A DNA stretch of 64,000 nucleotides from the NCBI RefSeq assembly GCF_000006565.2, contig NC_031478.1:2995127-3059126 (forward strand), given 5' to 3'. The number at the start of each line of letters is the position of its first letter. The first letter of the stretch is position 1. Source of the DNA: Toxoplasma gondii ME49 (Eukaryota > Apicomplexa > Conoidasida > Eucoccidiorida > Sarcocystidae). The translations under genes and the position numbers were made by a program. Under the pieces are notes generated by a model. The model saw only the letters and a program-made list of their open reading frames with translations. It did no database searches and had not been told where the DNA came from. Positions 1-12,198 of this stretch are shown here, piece after piece.

Positions 1-1020
1 GCCGCCAGGCGGACCTGGCAGCATCTTCGGAGGCGGCGCCTTCTTCTTCGCTGCCGCCTTCTCCAGCGCCGGCTCTCCTGCCTTTCCCTCCGCCTCTTCC
101 GACAGAGCCTCCTTCTTCTCCTCCCTCTCCTCGTCCTTCGCCGCGTCCTTCTTCTCGCCCTGCTCCTCCCCTCCCTTTGACGGCGCCCCCTCCTTCGCAC
201 CTTCAGCCACGCCCTCTCCAGCCCCCTCTGCCTTCACTCCAGGCGCTCCCTTCTTGCCGCCAGGCGGACCTGGCAGCATCTTCGGAGGCGGCGCCTTCTT
301 CTTCGCTGCCGCCTTCTCCAGCGCCGGCTCTCCTGCCTTTCCCTCCGCCTCTCCCGACAGAGCCTCCTTCTTCTCCTCCCTCTCCTCGTCCTTCGCCGCG
401 TCCTTCTTCTCGCCCTGCTCCTCCCCTCCCTTTGACGGCGCCCCCTCCTTCGCACCTTCAGCCACGCCCTCTCCAGCCCCCTCTGCCTTCACTCCAGGCG
501 CTCCCTTCTTGCCGCCAGGCGGACCTGGCAGCATCTTCGGAGGCGGCGCCTTCTTCTTCGCTGCCGCCTTCTCCAGCGCCGGCTCTCCTGCCTTTCCCTC
601 CGCCTCTCCCGACAGAGCCTCCTTCTTCTCCTCCCTCTCCTCGTCCTTCGCCGCGTCCTTCTTCTCGCCCTGCTCCTCCCCTCCCTTTGACGGCGCCCCC
701 TCCTTCGCACCTTCAGCCACGCCCTCTCCAGCCCCCTCTGCCTTCACTCCAGGCGCTCCCTTCTTGCCGCCAGGCGGACCTGGCAGCATCTTCGGAGGCG
801 GCGCCTTCTTCTTCGCTGCCGCCTTCTCCAGCGCCGGCTCTCCTGCCTTTCCCTCCGCCTCTCCCGACAGAGCCTCCTTCTTCTCCTCCCTCTCCTCGTC
901 CTTCGCCGCGTCCTTCTTCTCGCCCTGCTCCTCCCCTCCCTTTGACGGCGCCCCCTCCTTCGCACCTTCAGCCACGCCCTCTCCAGCCCCCTCTGCCTTC
1001 ACTCCAGGCGCTCCCTTCTT
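1..1020 (-). repeat. 255-bp tandem repeat, four full copies, in frame
   Basis: Copies begin at 1, 256, 511 and 766, and a diverged partial copy begins at 1021. Each encodes 85 residues on the minus strand, rich in Lys, Glu and Ala and ending KMLPGPPGG. Copies are almost identical. I see one difference near position 95, where copy 1 encodes LSEE and copies 2-4 encode LSGE. The array continues off the left edge. Near identity points to recent expansion or ongoing homogenisation. Confidence 0.95.
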
Positions 1021-3503
1021 GCCGCCAGGCGGACTTGGCAGCATCTTCGGAGGCGCCGGCTTCTTTTTTGGCACCGCCTTTTCCTGTGTCGAATCTTTTG
1101 TCTTTCCCTCCGCCTCTTCCGACAGAGGCTGCTCTTGCTCGTCGTTAGGCTGTGTGTGTGGCTTCCCGTCGGCGTGGTGCTCGGGTTTGCTTGGTGACGG
1201 TGCTGATATTAGGGCTCCCGTTTGGATGTCTTGAGAGCCATGAATGTTTGATTTTTCTGATTTGTCTGAAGGTTCCAAGGGGATGCCTGAACTGGTGGAA
1301 GGCGGCGCGGACGCTGGTTTGATAGGTGGAGGCTTCTTCCTCGGAGGCTGTTTGTCCTCAGGTGGGGATGCCGCCTTCCCATCGATCTTCGTTTGCTGGT
1401 CTGTGGTGTGACACTCGTCCTCCGGGGTGCCCTTCCCCTCATCCTGCTCTAAGCGCTCGGCATCCCCAGCAGACGACGCGGTGGAAGAGTGTTTCACGAG
1501 TTCCTGCGGTTCCCCCGATCCGGGGACTCCCTGGCTAGTTGGGGGATCAGTCGCTTGCTGCGATCCTTGTGGCTGGAGTGGATGTTTTGCCTTGGCGCTC
1601 CGGGGGGGGGGAGGTTTTGATTTGGACCTAGAGGGACTAGTTGTCTTCGCGGTCTCCTTTTGAGCACCGTCGCTGTCTTTGGTCTCCTCTTCCTTGTGAG
1701 GCTCTGGAGACTCGTCCTCCTGAGGTGCTTCTCCACATGGTTTGCCGTTCGGGTGCTTCCTTGATTCACCATCCTTGTCGCCCGACTCGCTTGCCCGCTG
1801 ACTCACTTCTTGTTGGGGATCCTTTTCTGCTGATTCCTGGGCTGCCTCTTCTTTGCCCTTCTTCTTCGACTTCTCCTTTTCCTTACCCTCGCCCTTCTCG
1901 TCGCGCGAAACACCTGAAGAGGACCTCAAGACTCGAAGTGGGGATGTGCCTTCTCCTGCCCCAGGTTCTCCCTCTTCTTTCTCCTGACTTTCTTCCTTCT
2001 TCGGCTCTTCGGCCGCTCCGCCTGCAATTCCAAAAAAGCCCCAGCCCCCCGAAGCCAGCGTGGGTTCCGATGGAGACGTCGACGGTGAGACCTCTCGCGA
2101 ATCCTCACTGTCAGAAGCCCCTTCGGCTGCTGTAGGCGAGAAGAAGCCCCAGCCGAATCCTGAGGACGCCTCTGTTGCGGCTTTCGGTGGCTCTTGACGC
2201 ACCTCCGGAGTGTCTTTGGGATCTGGTAAAGGCGACGCGTTGCCTTTGTTCAGGTCGGTGGAGCCGGCTGAACCGCCACTCTTCTGGGAACCGGACTCCG
2301 AGGCAGAGTCGCTCGCCTGGGGTGAACTGAAGAATCCCCAGCCCCCGCCGCTCGACTCCTTAGCAGGGGCTGTGCTATTATCAGTCACTTTCTTCGGTGG
2401 TTCTTCTGCAGCGGAGGGTTCTTCGGCAGGGGGCTCCTCCGTTGCGCCGCCGCCAAAGAAACCCCAGAAACCTCCCCCACTGGAAGCTTCTGTCTCTGCT
2501 GGCTTCTCTGTGCACACGCGACAAAACGGGCGCGCTGCGAGTTAATATATCAAAAAACGAAAACACATTCTAAGAGACACGCGAGCACCGCCAAAAGGCA
2601 GCATTTATTGATAAACCAGACCTCGGCGATGAGAGCACCAGCCACAAAACACAAGTGTAGCAGAAGATGCCGCGACGCTACGCAGGCGGTGTGGAGTTAA
2701 ACGAATAGCAGTCATAATTGGCTCCGTCGAAAGTCCGCGTTAAGAGCGTAAAGATCATCGTGGTGAAATGTAGTGGTGTAGAATGGACATGGTTACAGCG
2801 GGAAACTGCGTCGCTGCTAGTGACGGGCATCATCGAAATCAAGTATATCTGGGCAAACGCTGGTGACTGACTTACCTGGTTCTGCCGGCGCGTCTATATG
2901 TTTCTGTTGGGTTTCTCCCGAGGGGGAGTCCTCCTTTGGTGGGGTCTCGTCCGGTATGGGACTGTCTGACTTCGGAGAGGCATCTTTTTCAGACTCGTCT
3001 GTCGCGAACTCGCCTGACTTTCGCGTCCGCAGTTCGGATTCTTCTCCTGATTCTTTGCCTTCTGACTTATGTTTCTTTGATTTCTTTTTACCAGATTTTT
3101 TTTCCTTTTTCTTTGTCTCGTCGTCGTCACTTTTGCCTCCACCTGGCTCCAACGCCTCCGGCTTCGGGCCTTCGCCAGGCGATTCAGAGGGCTCGCTGGG
3201 CTCGCTGACAGCGATGTCATCTTTCTTCACTTCAGCAGGCGTCTCCTCCACTTCTCCCCCGCCTCCCCAACTGAACCATCCCCCCCCAGTGGCGGCGGGA
3301 GCAGTTTCTGGGGGCTCGTCTTTCTTCTCTTCTACTGCATCTTCCTTTGGAGACTCCCCACCAAAAAATCCCCAGACAGATCCGCCCGCGGCTTCCTCAG
3401 AGGCCGGGGGCTTTGGCTTCGTGTCTTCGGCGGTGCTTCCCGCCTCATCCAAGTCACTCGGATCGGTGACTTCCTCGCCCCCCCACCCAGAGAGAAAAAA
3501 CAT
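1..3503 (-). CDS. Charged repeat protein with WGFF modules (3' end outside window)
   Basis: I do not recognise this gene. Exon 1 runs 3503 to 2876: the ATG has an in-frame stop just upstream and A at -3, and the exon ends at a GTAAGT donor. Exon 2 starts at 2507 after a CAG acceptor and stays open to the window edge, giving more than 1,040 residues. The protein is rich in Glu, Lys, Pro, Ser and Gly with no obvious signal peptide. It carries spaced aromatic modules: GGSVWGFFGG and GGGWFSWGG in exon 1, then GGFWGFFGG, GGGWGFF, GFGWGFF and GGWGFFG in exon 2. A Lys-rich stretch (KKKEKKSGKKKSKKHKS) and proline-rich segments follow, and the C-terminal part enters an 85-residue tandem repeat. It looks intrinsically disordered, with the WGFF modules as possible short binding motifs; this is inference. 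A further 5' non-coding exon is possible. Confidence 0.7.
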
Positions 3504-6500
3504 TCTTTATCTACGCGAACACAAAAGTGGGAAACGAGACTAAACGATTCTAGGCGAGGCGCACAGTTGCCAGTGAACACGAGTCATGGCAGGGCGGGAA
3601 GAAGTTTATGAAGACCATGCAGGCGGACAACCGAAAAGAGAATCCTAAAACAGGCACCGCTGGAACAACAGCTAACTGATAGGGAAGACAGTATTCAGAG
3701 TGACAATCAATTGTCAGTATTCGGGGACTTTCGTTTCACTGTTTACCAGGTGTGTCCCGAACACTTCTGGAAGTCCAATTACTGGAGTACGAGGATCGAG
3801 AAAAGCTCGAGAAGACGGTGCTTGAGGTAGGTAGTACGCAAGCCACCACGACGCTCGGTGTATCAGGACGGAGATCACAGCAAACAGCAGGCGCCCGGCC
3901 GAGACAGAGACGGACACCGGCGAAGCTCATGTTTCGCTGTTGATTCTTCGGTGCAGTTGAGCCGGCAAGCGGAAACAGCAAAAAGGTTTGACAGGGTAGA
4001 CAGAGAATGCAGCCAGGTTTGACTCTTGTTTGAGGTCGAAAGAAACGCAGGCGACGGACAGACTTCAGCGTGAGATTTTTGAGCTAGACAGCCGAGACAC
4101 GACGGGGTAAGGTCAACGACTTCTAGGCTGGACTTGGAAAACATAGCTTTCGCGCGAAACACGCGACTCAACAACGAAAAATCAGTGCGGCACTGTTTAC
4201 CTTAGTGGCCACACACGGCGAATACGGTCATAGTTAACGAATGCAAAGTTAGTTGAAAGCGAATGGGAAGCGACAGTGCCAAAATGCCAGTGGCTGGATG
4301 AGGTTCAAGCAAGCAGCAGGAACCCTAATCTGCCGTAACGCTTGGCATAATCAGTTCGGTCAGTGGCTCTGTGCATCTTCTCTGCAAGATCCTGAATAAC
4401 AAATTCAAAAGATGCGTGACAATTCAGAAAAGACTGACGACGAGAAGTACTGAATAGGTCTCTGTCGCAGGATGAACTGGAGTCGCTAGACGGGTGAAAA
4501 AGGACCCTTAACTGCAGAGGGTGGCGTATTGACCAGGGAAGGACGGCAGCGTATTTTTATTGACAAAGACTCGGACAGAAGTGGTGCTGTTTACGTCAAA
4601 AACACATCAAAAGGAACATCTTTCGCTATTTTCTGTCGGAAGCCCGAGAGGTTAAAGCAATCTACTGCGTACGCAAATGCGCAGCCGAATCGAGACAATC
4701 GCGTCTGGTGCAGCGACAGCTGAACTAGCGCCCTCAAAAGCGGAGAAAAACGACGTAAGTTCAAGAGGCACGCCATGAGTGTTCAAGAGACTTCGAAGAA
4801 AAAAATTCCTCGAAATTGCGGTAGAGTGTCGCCATTCACTCGATAAAGGACAAGACAGCCACACATCAGCCCGAAAGAGGGAAAAGAGAATCCATGTCCT
4901 GCGGTCGGGAGACCTCGCTGGGTGCCTCCCGCGTAGAATCAACGAGTTGCCCCCTTTGTCAAAGTGGACTCTTCACAAAAGAGGTAATTGAATGTCTTGC
5001 CCTCTTCTATAGACAAATGCAGGTGTATGCACATGCAAAGGGGAACAGCCAGCTCTATTTCGCATGAAAACACTGATAATCCACAATCCTCTGGATCGGG
5101 GACAAACATTTTCAGTCTTGGAGCCTCTCCACCTCACGACCCAACACCGTGTGAATGCCGGCAACCTGGTTTTATCTCGAGCAACGTCAGACAAAGATAT
5201 GAAAAGAGTTCTAGACACATTAGAGCACCTTACTTATTCGAGAGTGCCTGCGCAAGACAATATATGGAATTAGATGGTGAGATACTTTAGAATGTCACCA
5301 GTGAAGTGCGTGAAAGTGTCTGCGGCCTATGTAGAACTTCTTTGACAGGGGAAATCCGCAGCAGAAGGAATGGGATGCTTATTATAAGAGAGAGATACGC
5401 TAGGAAATCCTTCACATCGTTTCTCTGTCCTGACCATCATCGCGGTTGCATAAGTAAAGACTAAATGCGCCTCTACACAAGCCGGCACGCGTCGAGTGCC
5501 GCCGCCATTATGATTGACTCTCAACCATAAGATGGTGCTCTACGCTCCTCAACTTTAACACATGGATCGAAAAAGAAAGGACACGATTCCTCCTGAGTTC
5601 GACAAGGGTACGAGGAATCTTTTGAGGAGGTCCCTCTGCCCAAGTCTTCTCCACAAGACCAGTCGTAGATTCACGTGAACACAGCTTAGCTCTGCGCTAT
5701 TGGTGGTTTCGTCTGGCTGGAAGTTCGGTCTATGCGAACACCTTCTTACGGCGATACCGCTAGTGCAGAGAAGAATCCCTCTGTTGCTGCGTTCCGCCCT
5801 CCGACGGCCTGTGACAGATACCGTCGTCAACTACAAATGGAAGTTATTTGGTGTCAAAAGGGCCTATACCACCTTTTCACTCGCGCACGAATGCTGGAAA
5901 AGAAAAATTTGCCGCACATTGCTTGCCACCCAGACGCTTAAATCGTCAGAACCGATGTTCAAAGCGTGTGGTCTGGGTAATGGTCCGTCATGCTTGTGCC
6001 TGTGCATCTATCACGTGCGACACCGACTCTTACAGAAATCGTGCTTTCGTCAGCGGACACGCCTGTCTATTGCGGCAGCTACGAATGCAATTGAGCTTGC
6101 CGTATCCGATAGTGGTTGTCCACTTGAACGCAAGGGTGTCCTTCACAACTTCGAGTTCTCCACACTGGTACAACAAAGCGCACTTGTGACAATCCTGAAG
6201 CCCATGAAAGACGGACGATGGCTGAATCATCGTGTAACAAATTACATGTACAAGTTCTCCGCAGACTGTTAAAATCTAAGGAGTTGCTTAAGCAACTCAT
6301 CGATCCGGTTTCGCCTCAGCCACGACAGCTGAGGCGATTGCTGGAGACCGCTAAAGAATGCGTGCGGGCCCTCTGATATTCATTGAAGTAACTCGGCTCT
6401 ATTCGCCAAATAACAGTATAGCACATATCTCGTTCTGAGTTGAAAATATCTGCACCGTCTGAAAACGTTGCGGCGTGTCCAGCACCCGCTTGCCTCGTCA

Positions 6501-6507
6501 AACAGCT
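3504..6507. other. Non-coding interval: 5' flank of repeat-protein gene and 3' flank of alveolin A
   Basis: I find no supported exon. Short open frames occur on both strands, the longest being 190 codons at 5700-6272 (+), without splice, family or composition support. The interval should hold the promoter and 5' UTR of the gene ending at 3503 and the 3' UTR and poly(A) site of alveolin A. It also contains the two hairpin-forming repeats at 6281-6337. Confidence 0.6.
6281..6337. repeat. Two adjacent inverted repeats (putative stem-loops)
   Basis: 6281-6298 is a perfect 18-bp palindrome (GAGTTGCTTAAGCAACTC). 6311-6320 and 6328-6337 are perfect 10-bp arms around a 7-nt loop. They lie about 170 nt past the stop codon of alveolin A, probably inside its 3' UTR. 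The RNA would form two short hairpins in a row. Confidence 0.8.
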
Positions 6508-9500
6508 CTATTCCCCTCCATTTCGACAGTCAAGAGTCCAGAACGGGCCAGCATGACACACGCCGTTCACCGGAGACGAGGGGAAGGCAGGAGATGTATG
6601 TTCAACCAGCTTCGTCCGCCCTTTTACTGAACCATCAGCAGCTGCAAAACAGTCTCCAGGTGGGCAGTACCCTGGAATACGGTCGGGGGCCACTCCTGGG
6701 GATACCCACTTCGGGGGCAACGGAGGCGCGTGTTCTGGAGGGACGCTGAAGATGGGCGCTCCCCGCCATTCCTCTTCAGAGTGCCCTTTGGGAATATACC
6801 TTAAAATAAATGGTAACACATTCAGAAAAGAGGAATCGCTGTCGTAACAGTAGGACAACACGCGCGAGCCACCGCCCACGGATGCCAACACAAACGCCGA
6901 CATTACCACAGGGGCTCTTTTGACGAAGACAGAATGATCGTCGATGCAAGAGACTACACGCAGTGTTGTCTAGTATGGACAGTTACGTTCGTCCTTGCAA
7001 AGGGTTTGGGTCATCAAGAGAAAAACTCAGTCCGGACTAGTACTTGTGTAAGTGCACCTTCGAAATTCTCTGGCTTAGCATGTTCCTCTGCTCTATCAAA
7101 CCAAGCCTACACAATGCAGTTCGTTCTACGCAGACGAAGTGGTGTAACGCGTTTGTCGACCTAAAGAGGGTGCATGCGACATTGTCACGGGGGATGGTTC
7201 GCTGTGTCTCTTTCCTGTCTTACTTGATAACTTCCTCAGCCTCGACAATGTCGCGATATCGAACAATTTCTTCAACCCTCGGAACTTCAACAATCTTCTC
7301 CACCCACTTGTCTTGATAAAGAGGCCGTTCGATGATGTTCTCCCGGATCTCCACCTTGGGCACGTATTTCGTGCTGTAAAAATATTCTGGCACCTCGATC
7401 ACCCGGTCTACCCACTCTATCTCTGGGACCTCTAGAATCTGCAAAGGCAGAAACAGGACACAGAGGAAACTTTCGTCCTCACTGTGGAGTGCAACTCGGC
7501 AGCGGTCTTTGAAGTGGCAAAAACGCTGCCCTTGTTGTGGCAACTTATACCCACAGAGAATGACGGACCGAAAAGGGATACCGCAAAAACGAAGACAGCC
7601 TGCAACGGCGTGCCCTGCTTCTCTCTCTCTTGAGTGTCTCACACTTTACCTTCTCGATCTGAGATTTTCCCGTCTACCGCCGGTATGGCGTTTCCACTTC
7701 TGACGGATGACTTCTCCCCCGATGTGTTTGTCCGTTCGGTGTGAAACAGTCAATCTCAGCCTTCGCACCGTGGCATGCAGGACGTGTTCTCCCTAGACAC
7801 ACAGCTGCCCAATCTGGTGATAGTTCAGCTGAGCTTCTTCGACGTCTTGTCCAGCTCATCTATCATCAGTGAATTCATTTATTCGCTACCGCTTTTCCCT
7901 CTCTCGCCCGTGGCATGTTCACACAGCGTTGTGATAGTCACACATCCCAAAGCGTGTTGTCGTTCTTGGCCAGAAAGAAGGCCATTTGCCACAATCTTCA
8001 CACTAGCACGCACTACATTGACTTTTAGTGTGGCTGTGAGAGCGCCTACATGTTGCAGCGGGATTTCCACACCACTATCATTTTCCCAAAAACCACATAT
8101 CCGAACCTACCTTCTCTACGTAGTGAGGGACGAATTTGGGGACCTCAACGATTTTTTCCTGGATCACTGGACGCGGAACGAGAACGTCAACAGTACGCGT
8201 TACCGGCACCTCGACTGTCTTTGTCACAACATCGACGGGTCTGTACGCGGTGACGGCTACCTGATAAACACATACAAACGAGGTTCGGATCAACATTTTA
8301 TCTAGTGAAGAAATAGAAAAACTCCAACTTTGCAAGGTACGCCTCCATCGCACAGTACCCCTGTAGAATCTTCGATCACGCACTTTGCCTTGAAACTCTT
8401 GCAACCGACATGCCGCCTGACACTAAATGCGGTCGCAACGCACGTAGTTGGAACTGAATCCCCTTTTCCCCGAGGGCGTCCTTTTCACGACTCCGATGAA
8501 TCTGTGGTCTTCCATACCCACTGTCGATCATGAGTAGACGAGGTTTCTACTGGAGGCCCGGTTCTCGGGCCTTGGGGCGGTAACAAATGATTGTTTGTCG
8601 GAGGCGCTCCCATGGGACTTGGCCCACTTCGGGGTGTGGGCGGGGCAACGACGATTCCAGATCCGGCAATTCCATGGTGAATAAGGGGGCCTTCTGGCCC
8701 TCCAATACCCGGCGCTGATGGGGTGATGTGCGCGGGCACAGAGGGTGCATGCACTCCTGGAAGGGCCGAGACGCCGTGGGTCGGGCCTGCTGCCTTCACA
8801 GGCGTCATTGGAGGGGCAAGGAGACGAGACATGACACGCACAGGGGGGCGTGGAGCAGGAGCAGGACGTTTGGTCCGTGTGGAAGGCGACTTGCTTGGCT
8901 TTTGAAACGATGCCGCTGCTGCGAGAATCAGCGACAAAGACGCAGGCGAAAAGGTGGAGGAAGCAGCCGCGGCCTCCGCTTGTGGAGCCTGAGGATGAGG
9001 CGCGAAGGATGCCTCTGAGACAGTGGACGAGGAGCGGTCTCCAGAAATGCCTCGCGTTAGGTCGAGGTCTTCCGAACCAGACGGAGCCGAGGAACGATCT
9101 GAATTCTCGGGAAAAGTCTCGGACGCAAGAGACGGGAAGTGGAGACGTGCCGGGACGTGACAAGCTGTCCGGTGCGCTACACAGGCTGCGGGACTTGAGA
9201 CAGACAGCGGGTGGCCTTGAGGTGAGGACCTCAGCTCGTGGAAAGCAAACGCCCTGGTAGAGGCGGCCTCTGTGTCACTCAATTCCGACTGTGATCTGGA
9301 GTCCAAAGCCACAGTATCGGACTGGCACCGATAGCGGAGCGGTCTCTGAGCGACAGAACCTGTCAGTTGAGAGAGCTGGAGCGAATCTGAAGAAAGCGAG
9401 TCAGTCAACCGCGGCTGCTGCTGGCGGCGGCTGTACACTACGAGCGAGCGCTGGACCGGCTGAGGCGACACTATGCCCTGTAACGCTGTTGGCCTAACGT

Positions 9501-9615
9501 TGGAAGAGAGCGGATGTGCCAAATGAGAAGTGGGCACTTGGACAGAGCTCCAGGTGGCAGCAGAGCCTCGTTGTGACGACAGGACCGACTCGGGGCCGTG
9601 CGCGAACTGAACCAT
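6508..9615 (-). CDS. Alveolin / inner membrane complex protein A (IMC family), 584 aa
   Basis: Alveolins are intermediate-filament-like proteins of the subpellicular network under the inner membrane complex of apicomplexans. Four exons join in phase: 9615-8518, 8260-8111, 7438-7224 and 6799-6508. The start has A at -3, G at +4 and an in-frame stop just upstream. Residues 1-366 are Ser/Pro/Ala-rich and probably disordered. The next two exons carry the valine/proline-rich alveolin repeats (KIVEVPKFVPHYVEK, RVIEVPEYFYSTKYVPKVEI, KIVEVPRVEEIVRYRDIVEA). The TAA at 7220 is not the true stop, since it lies inside a GTAAGA donor. Splicing to 6799 adds a 97-residue tail rich in Pro with five Cys (including GYCPPGDC). 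The first donor (GTATGG at 8517) is the least certain junction. It is one of a head-to-head alveolin pair; I recall IMC5 and IMC8 lying together in T. gondii but cannot say which is which. Confidence 0.88.
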
Positions 9616-12198
9616 GCTTTACCTCGGAAGCCAGCGGTTCAGAAAGACGGAGCTGTTCTTGACACCTGCATGCCGGCAACGGCTCAACACACGGACAGAA
9701 AACGCAACTGAAGAAGGAAATCATCGAAAAGACGGAGGGACGTGCCGCAGTGACACAGCAGTGGACCTCTCCAACTCAAGTGGTGAACAAAAGGCCATTC
9801 GTGTTCGAAACAAACGCTGGGACACATCTCGATGGCGCGCAGAGAAACCAAAGACTCCAGAGCTGGTCGGCGTACGGGGAGCTCCCCGAGTGGAGGAAGC
9901 GATCAGCTTAGAGCAATCGAAGCAAAAACGGTAAGTCAACAATCAGGCCTCGAATCCGCTACCTTGAAGTCCGTGATCCCTTCCGCGTGTCTAGACGGCC
10001 AGCATATCCGCGTGAAGGAAAGCCTCTTCTTCTAAGTGCGGTGAAAATAACTAAAATATGAGTGTACCCTGAGTTTGGCGGTGTTCAGTTTTGTAGCCAA
10101 CGAAGGCCGGAAAACGGCCGGACTCAAGACAACCAGCAGTCCCCGAATATGCAGCCAGAAATCGGGTGGCAAAACTGTCAAGGACGCAAAGTGACTTTAC
10201 ACATGTACCGGAAGGTGAACACTGTGAGAGAATTCGTCATGCAAAACTCGAGCAGGTCGTCCGGAAGAGTGCGGCAGCGCTCTTGAGGGAACCTAACAGG
10301 CTCGCAAGAAAAATGGATACGAAGTTTACTGAAAAGCGAGCCCCGGTGCTGAACGAGAAGAACCTGAGAAGCACAAAACGCAGGTAGTTACCAGCTTTCG
10401 AACAGAACGCGCTTCTTGTCTCTGCTGAACTGAACCCTCTGGGTGTCAGCTAGAGCACTTGCTTCTTCCACAAGACCGGGCGAAGAACTCGCAGCCTGCA
10501 CAGCGTCGTTTCAGGGAGGCTTTAATCTGGCGTTATTTGCGTTTGATTCTCTCTCGCAGCACCCAGCCTGCAGCGAAGAAAAACGTATCGCGCGGCTCGC
10601 ACCCCTAGCAGCTGAAAGCGAAGGTGCCAGGGTACAACCTCGCCATTCTCTGTCTTCTTCCTCGATTCTTCGCAGGCTCTTGCTCACGGTACAACGCACA
10701 GTGCGCTAGGTCCCCTTCCTGCCCCTGGCACACCTAGCCGATTGCTAGCAAACATTGCAGCTCCGCAGGTAGACTGTGTATGCCTGCCGCAAGAAAAAAG
10801 AAGCGTGTGACGCTACACCTCTCGTCCTCCAAAAAAGTTTCGCTTTTCACGCAAAGAAGAGACAGACATCGCGGAAAGAAACGACCGCAAAAACTGTTTT
10901 CGTCCGCTTTTTACCACGACTGCTGCGCCAGGTGAGCAGCGCGCGAATCCGTGCCAACAGTGCTAAGAATCGACAGCTCGCGAAAATCGACCCAGATGCA
11001 CGGGTGCCGAATCACTCTTCAGTTCTCGAAAGAGGACTTCCACTTGCGATAGCCATATGAATTCCTGGGCACGTCCAACGCCCGCTTCCGGTGATTTCTT
11101 CTTCGAAGAAAATGTTGCCCTGACCTTCTCGGGTGCCTTGTGCGCGCTCCGCTCCGACAAGGGAGCCCACCAACCAATTTTCTGTCTCGCCGCTCTCGAG
11201 TCGTCGGTTCCCTTCAACTCAGCGAACAGAATAGCCATAATTCAGAGCAGCTCGTGGAAATTCGATTTACGGTGCCCTTGAGAAGCACCCTTCGTTTTGT
11301 GTGTGTGACAGTTCTTTCCCGGAGGTGAAAGACCAAGGTTTTCGTACGTCGTCCTAGTGCTTTAGAGGGTTTAAATGATCTGAAAAGGGTCTTGATCTAA
11401 ACGCAAACCGGGTGATACATTTTGCGATATCGTCTTTTGTTGGCATTTCAAATGTGGTAGAAAGGGACTTTTCTGCCTGCGAGAAAAACCGTCGCTAACG
11501 GTGACCCCCGGCTAGGCCGGCGCCTTCGAGTATAGAGTCCGTCTGCTTGTTTAACGACCTCAAAGGACTTTCTTCTGCTCATGTGCGCGTCGCATAAAGG
11601 GATGGATCAGTGCTTCTCAACCTCACCATTCGGTTCTGTTCGTGTGTAGAAGTCTTTCAACTCTTTTTTTGTATTCTGCCTCTGTGAACACAGCCTTGTT
11701 GTGTATGTCGCCGAACGGCACGTGGTGTTGAGCACTCGACACTTGGGGCTATAGCAGGCTCGTCGTCACTTGTTTCCAGTTCATTTCATTATCAATTTGT
11801 CTTCCGTACATCGAAGCGGAGGGAGAGTCGCTGACATCGATATCCGTGTTCCCAGCATTGTGCAGATTTAGAGTCCTGACCCCGCTTCTACCGGCAAACA
11901 GGAAACTCTTTCGAGATTCACGCTGCCACATCCATTTGTCCGTGTCGCGATCCTCGTTCCTTCGATGCCCTCCTGACGAAACACGACATGCACTACTGTC
12001 CCTGCTCCACATAAAAAGGTTAGGACAGGACGTTTTCTGTGCCGTGTGGTCTTTTTCTGTAGGTAGCCAAGGCTTCACCGTTTTCTCTCCCTGTCTTCCA
12101 TTCTGGAAGGCGTTTTAGAAGGTTCCCGCCTTAACGGTTGTCTCCCTCAAGGCCCTTCCATTTCGCTTTCAAACGACTCGGCAAAGCTTCCTCTCAGA
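9616..12198. promoter_or_regulatory. Shared upstream region of two divergent alveolin genes
   Basis: The 2.6 kb between the start codons of alveolins A (-) and B (+) has no convincing exon. It must contain both promoters and both 5' UTRs, and may act as one bidirectional control region, since IMC genes are generally expressed around daughter budding. No specific motif was pinned down; the regulatory role is inferred from gene arrangement. Confidence 0.45.

Noticed and set aside
1..1020. Possible CRISPR-like or satellite array
   Set aside because: Units are contiguous and coding, with no spacers, in a eukaryotic gene.
177..1234. Long plus-strand open frames of 323 and 326 codons over the left repeat
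   Set aside because: The repeat unit is 255 bp, a multiple of three, so every frame free of stops in one unit stays open in all. The minus-strand frame continues across a phased splice into exon 1 and has consistent composition; the plus-strand frames do not.
5700..6272. 190-codon plus-strand frame
   Set aside because: No family resemblance, ordinary composition and no splice context; its end runs into the hairpin region downstream of alveolin A.
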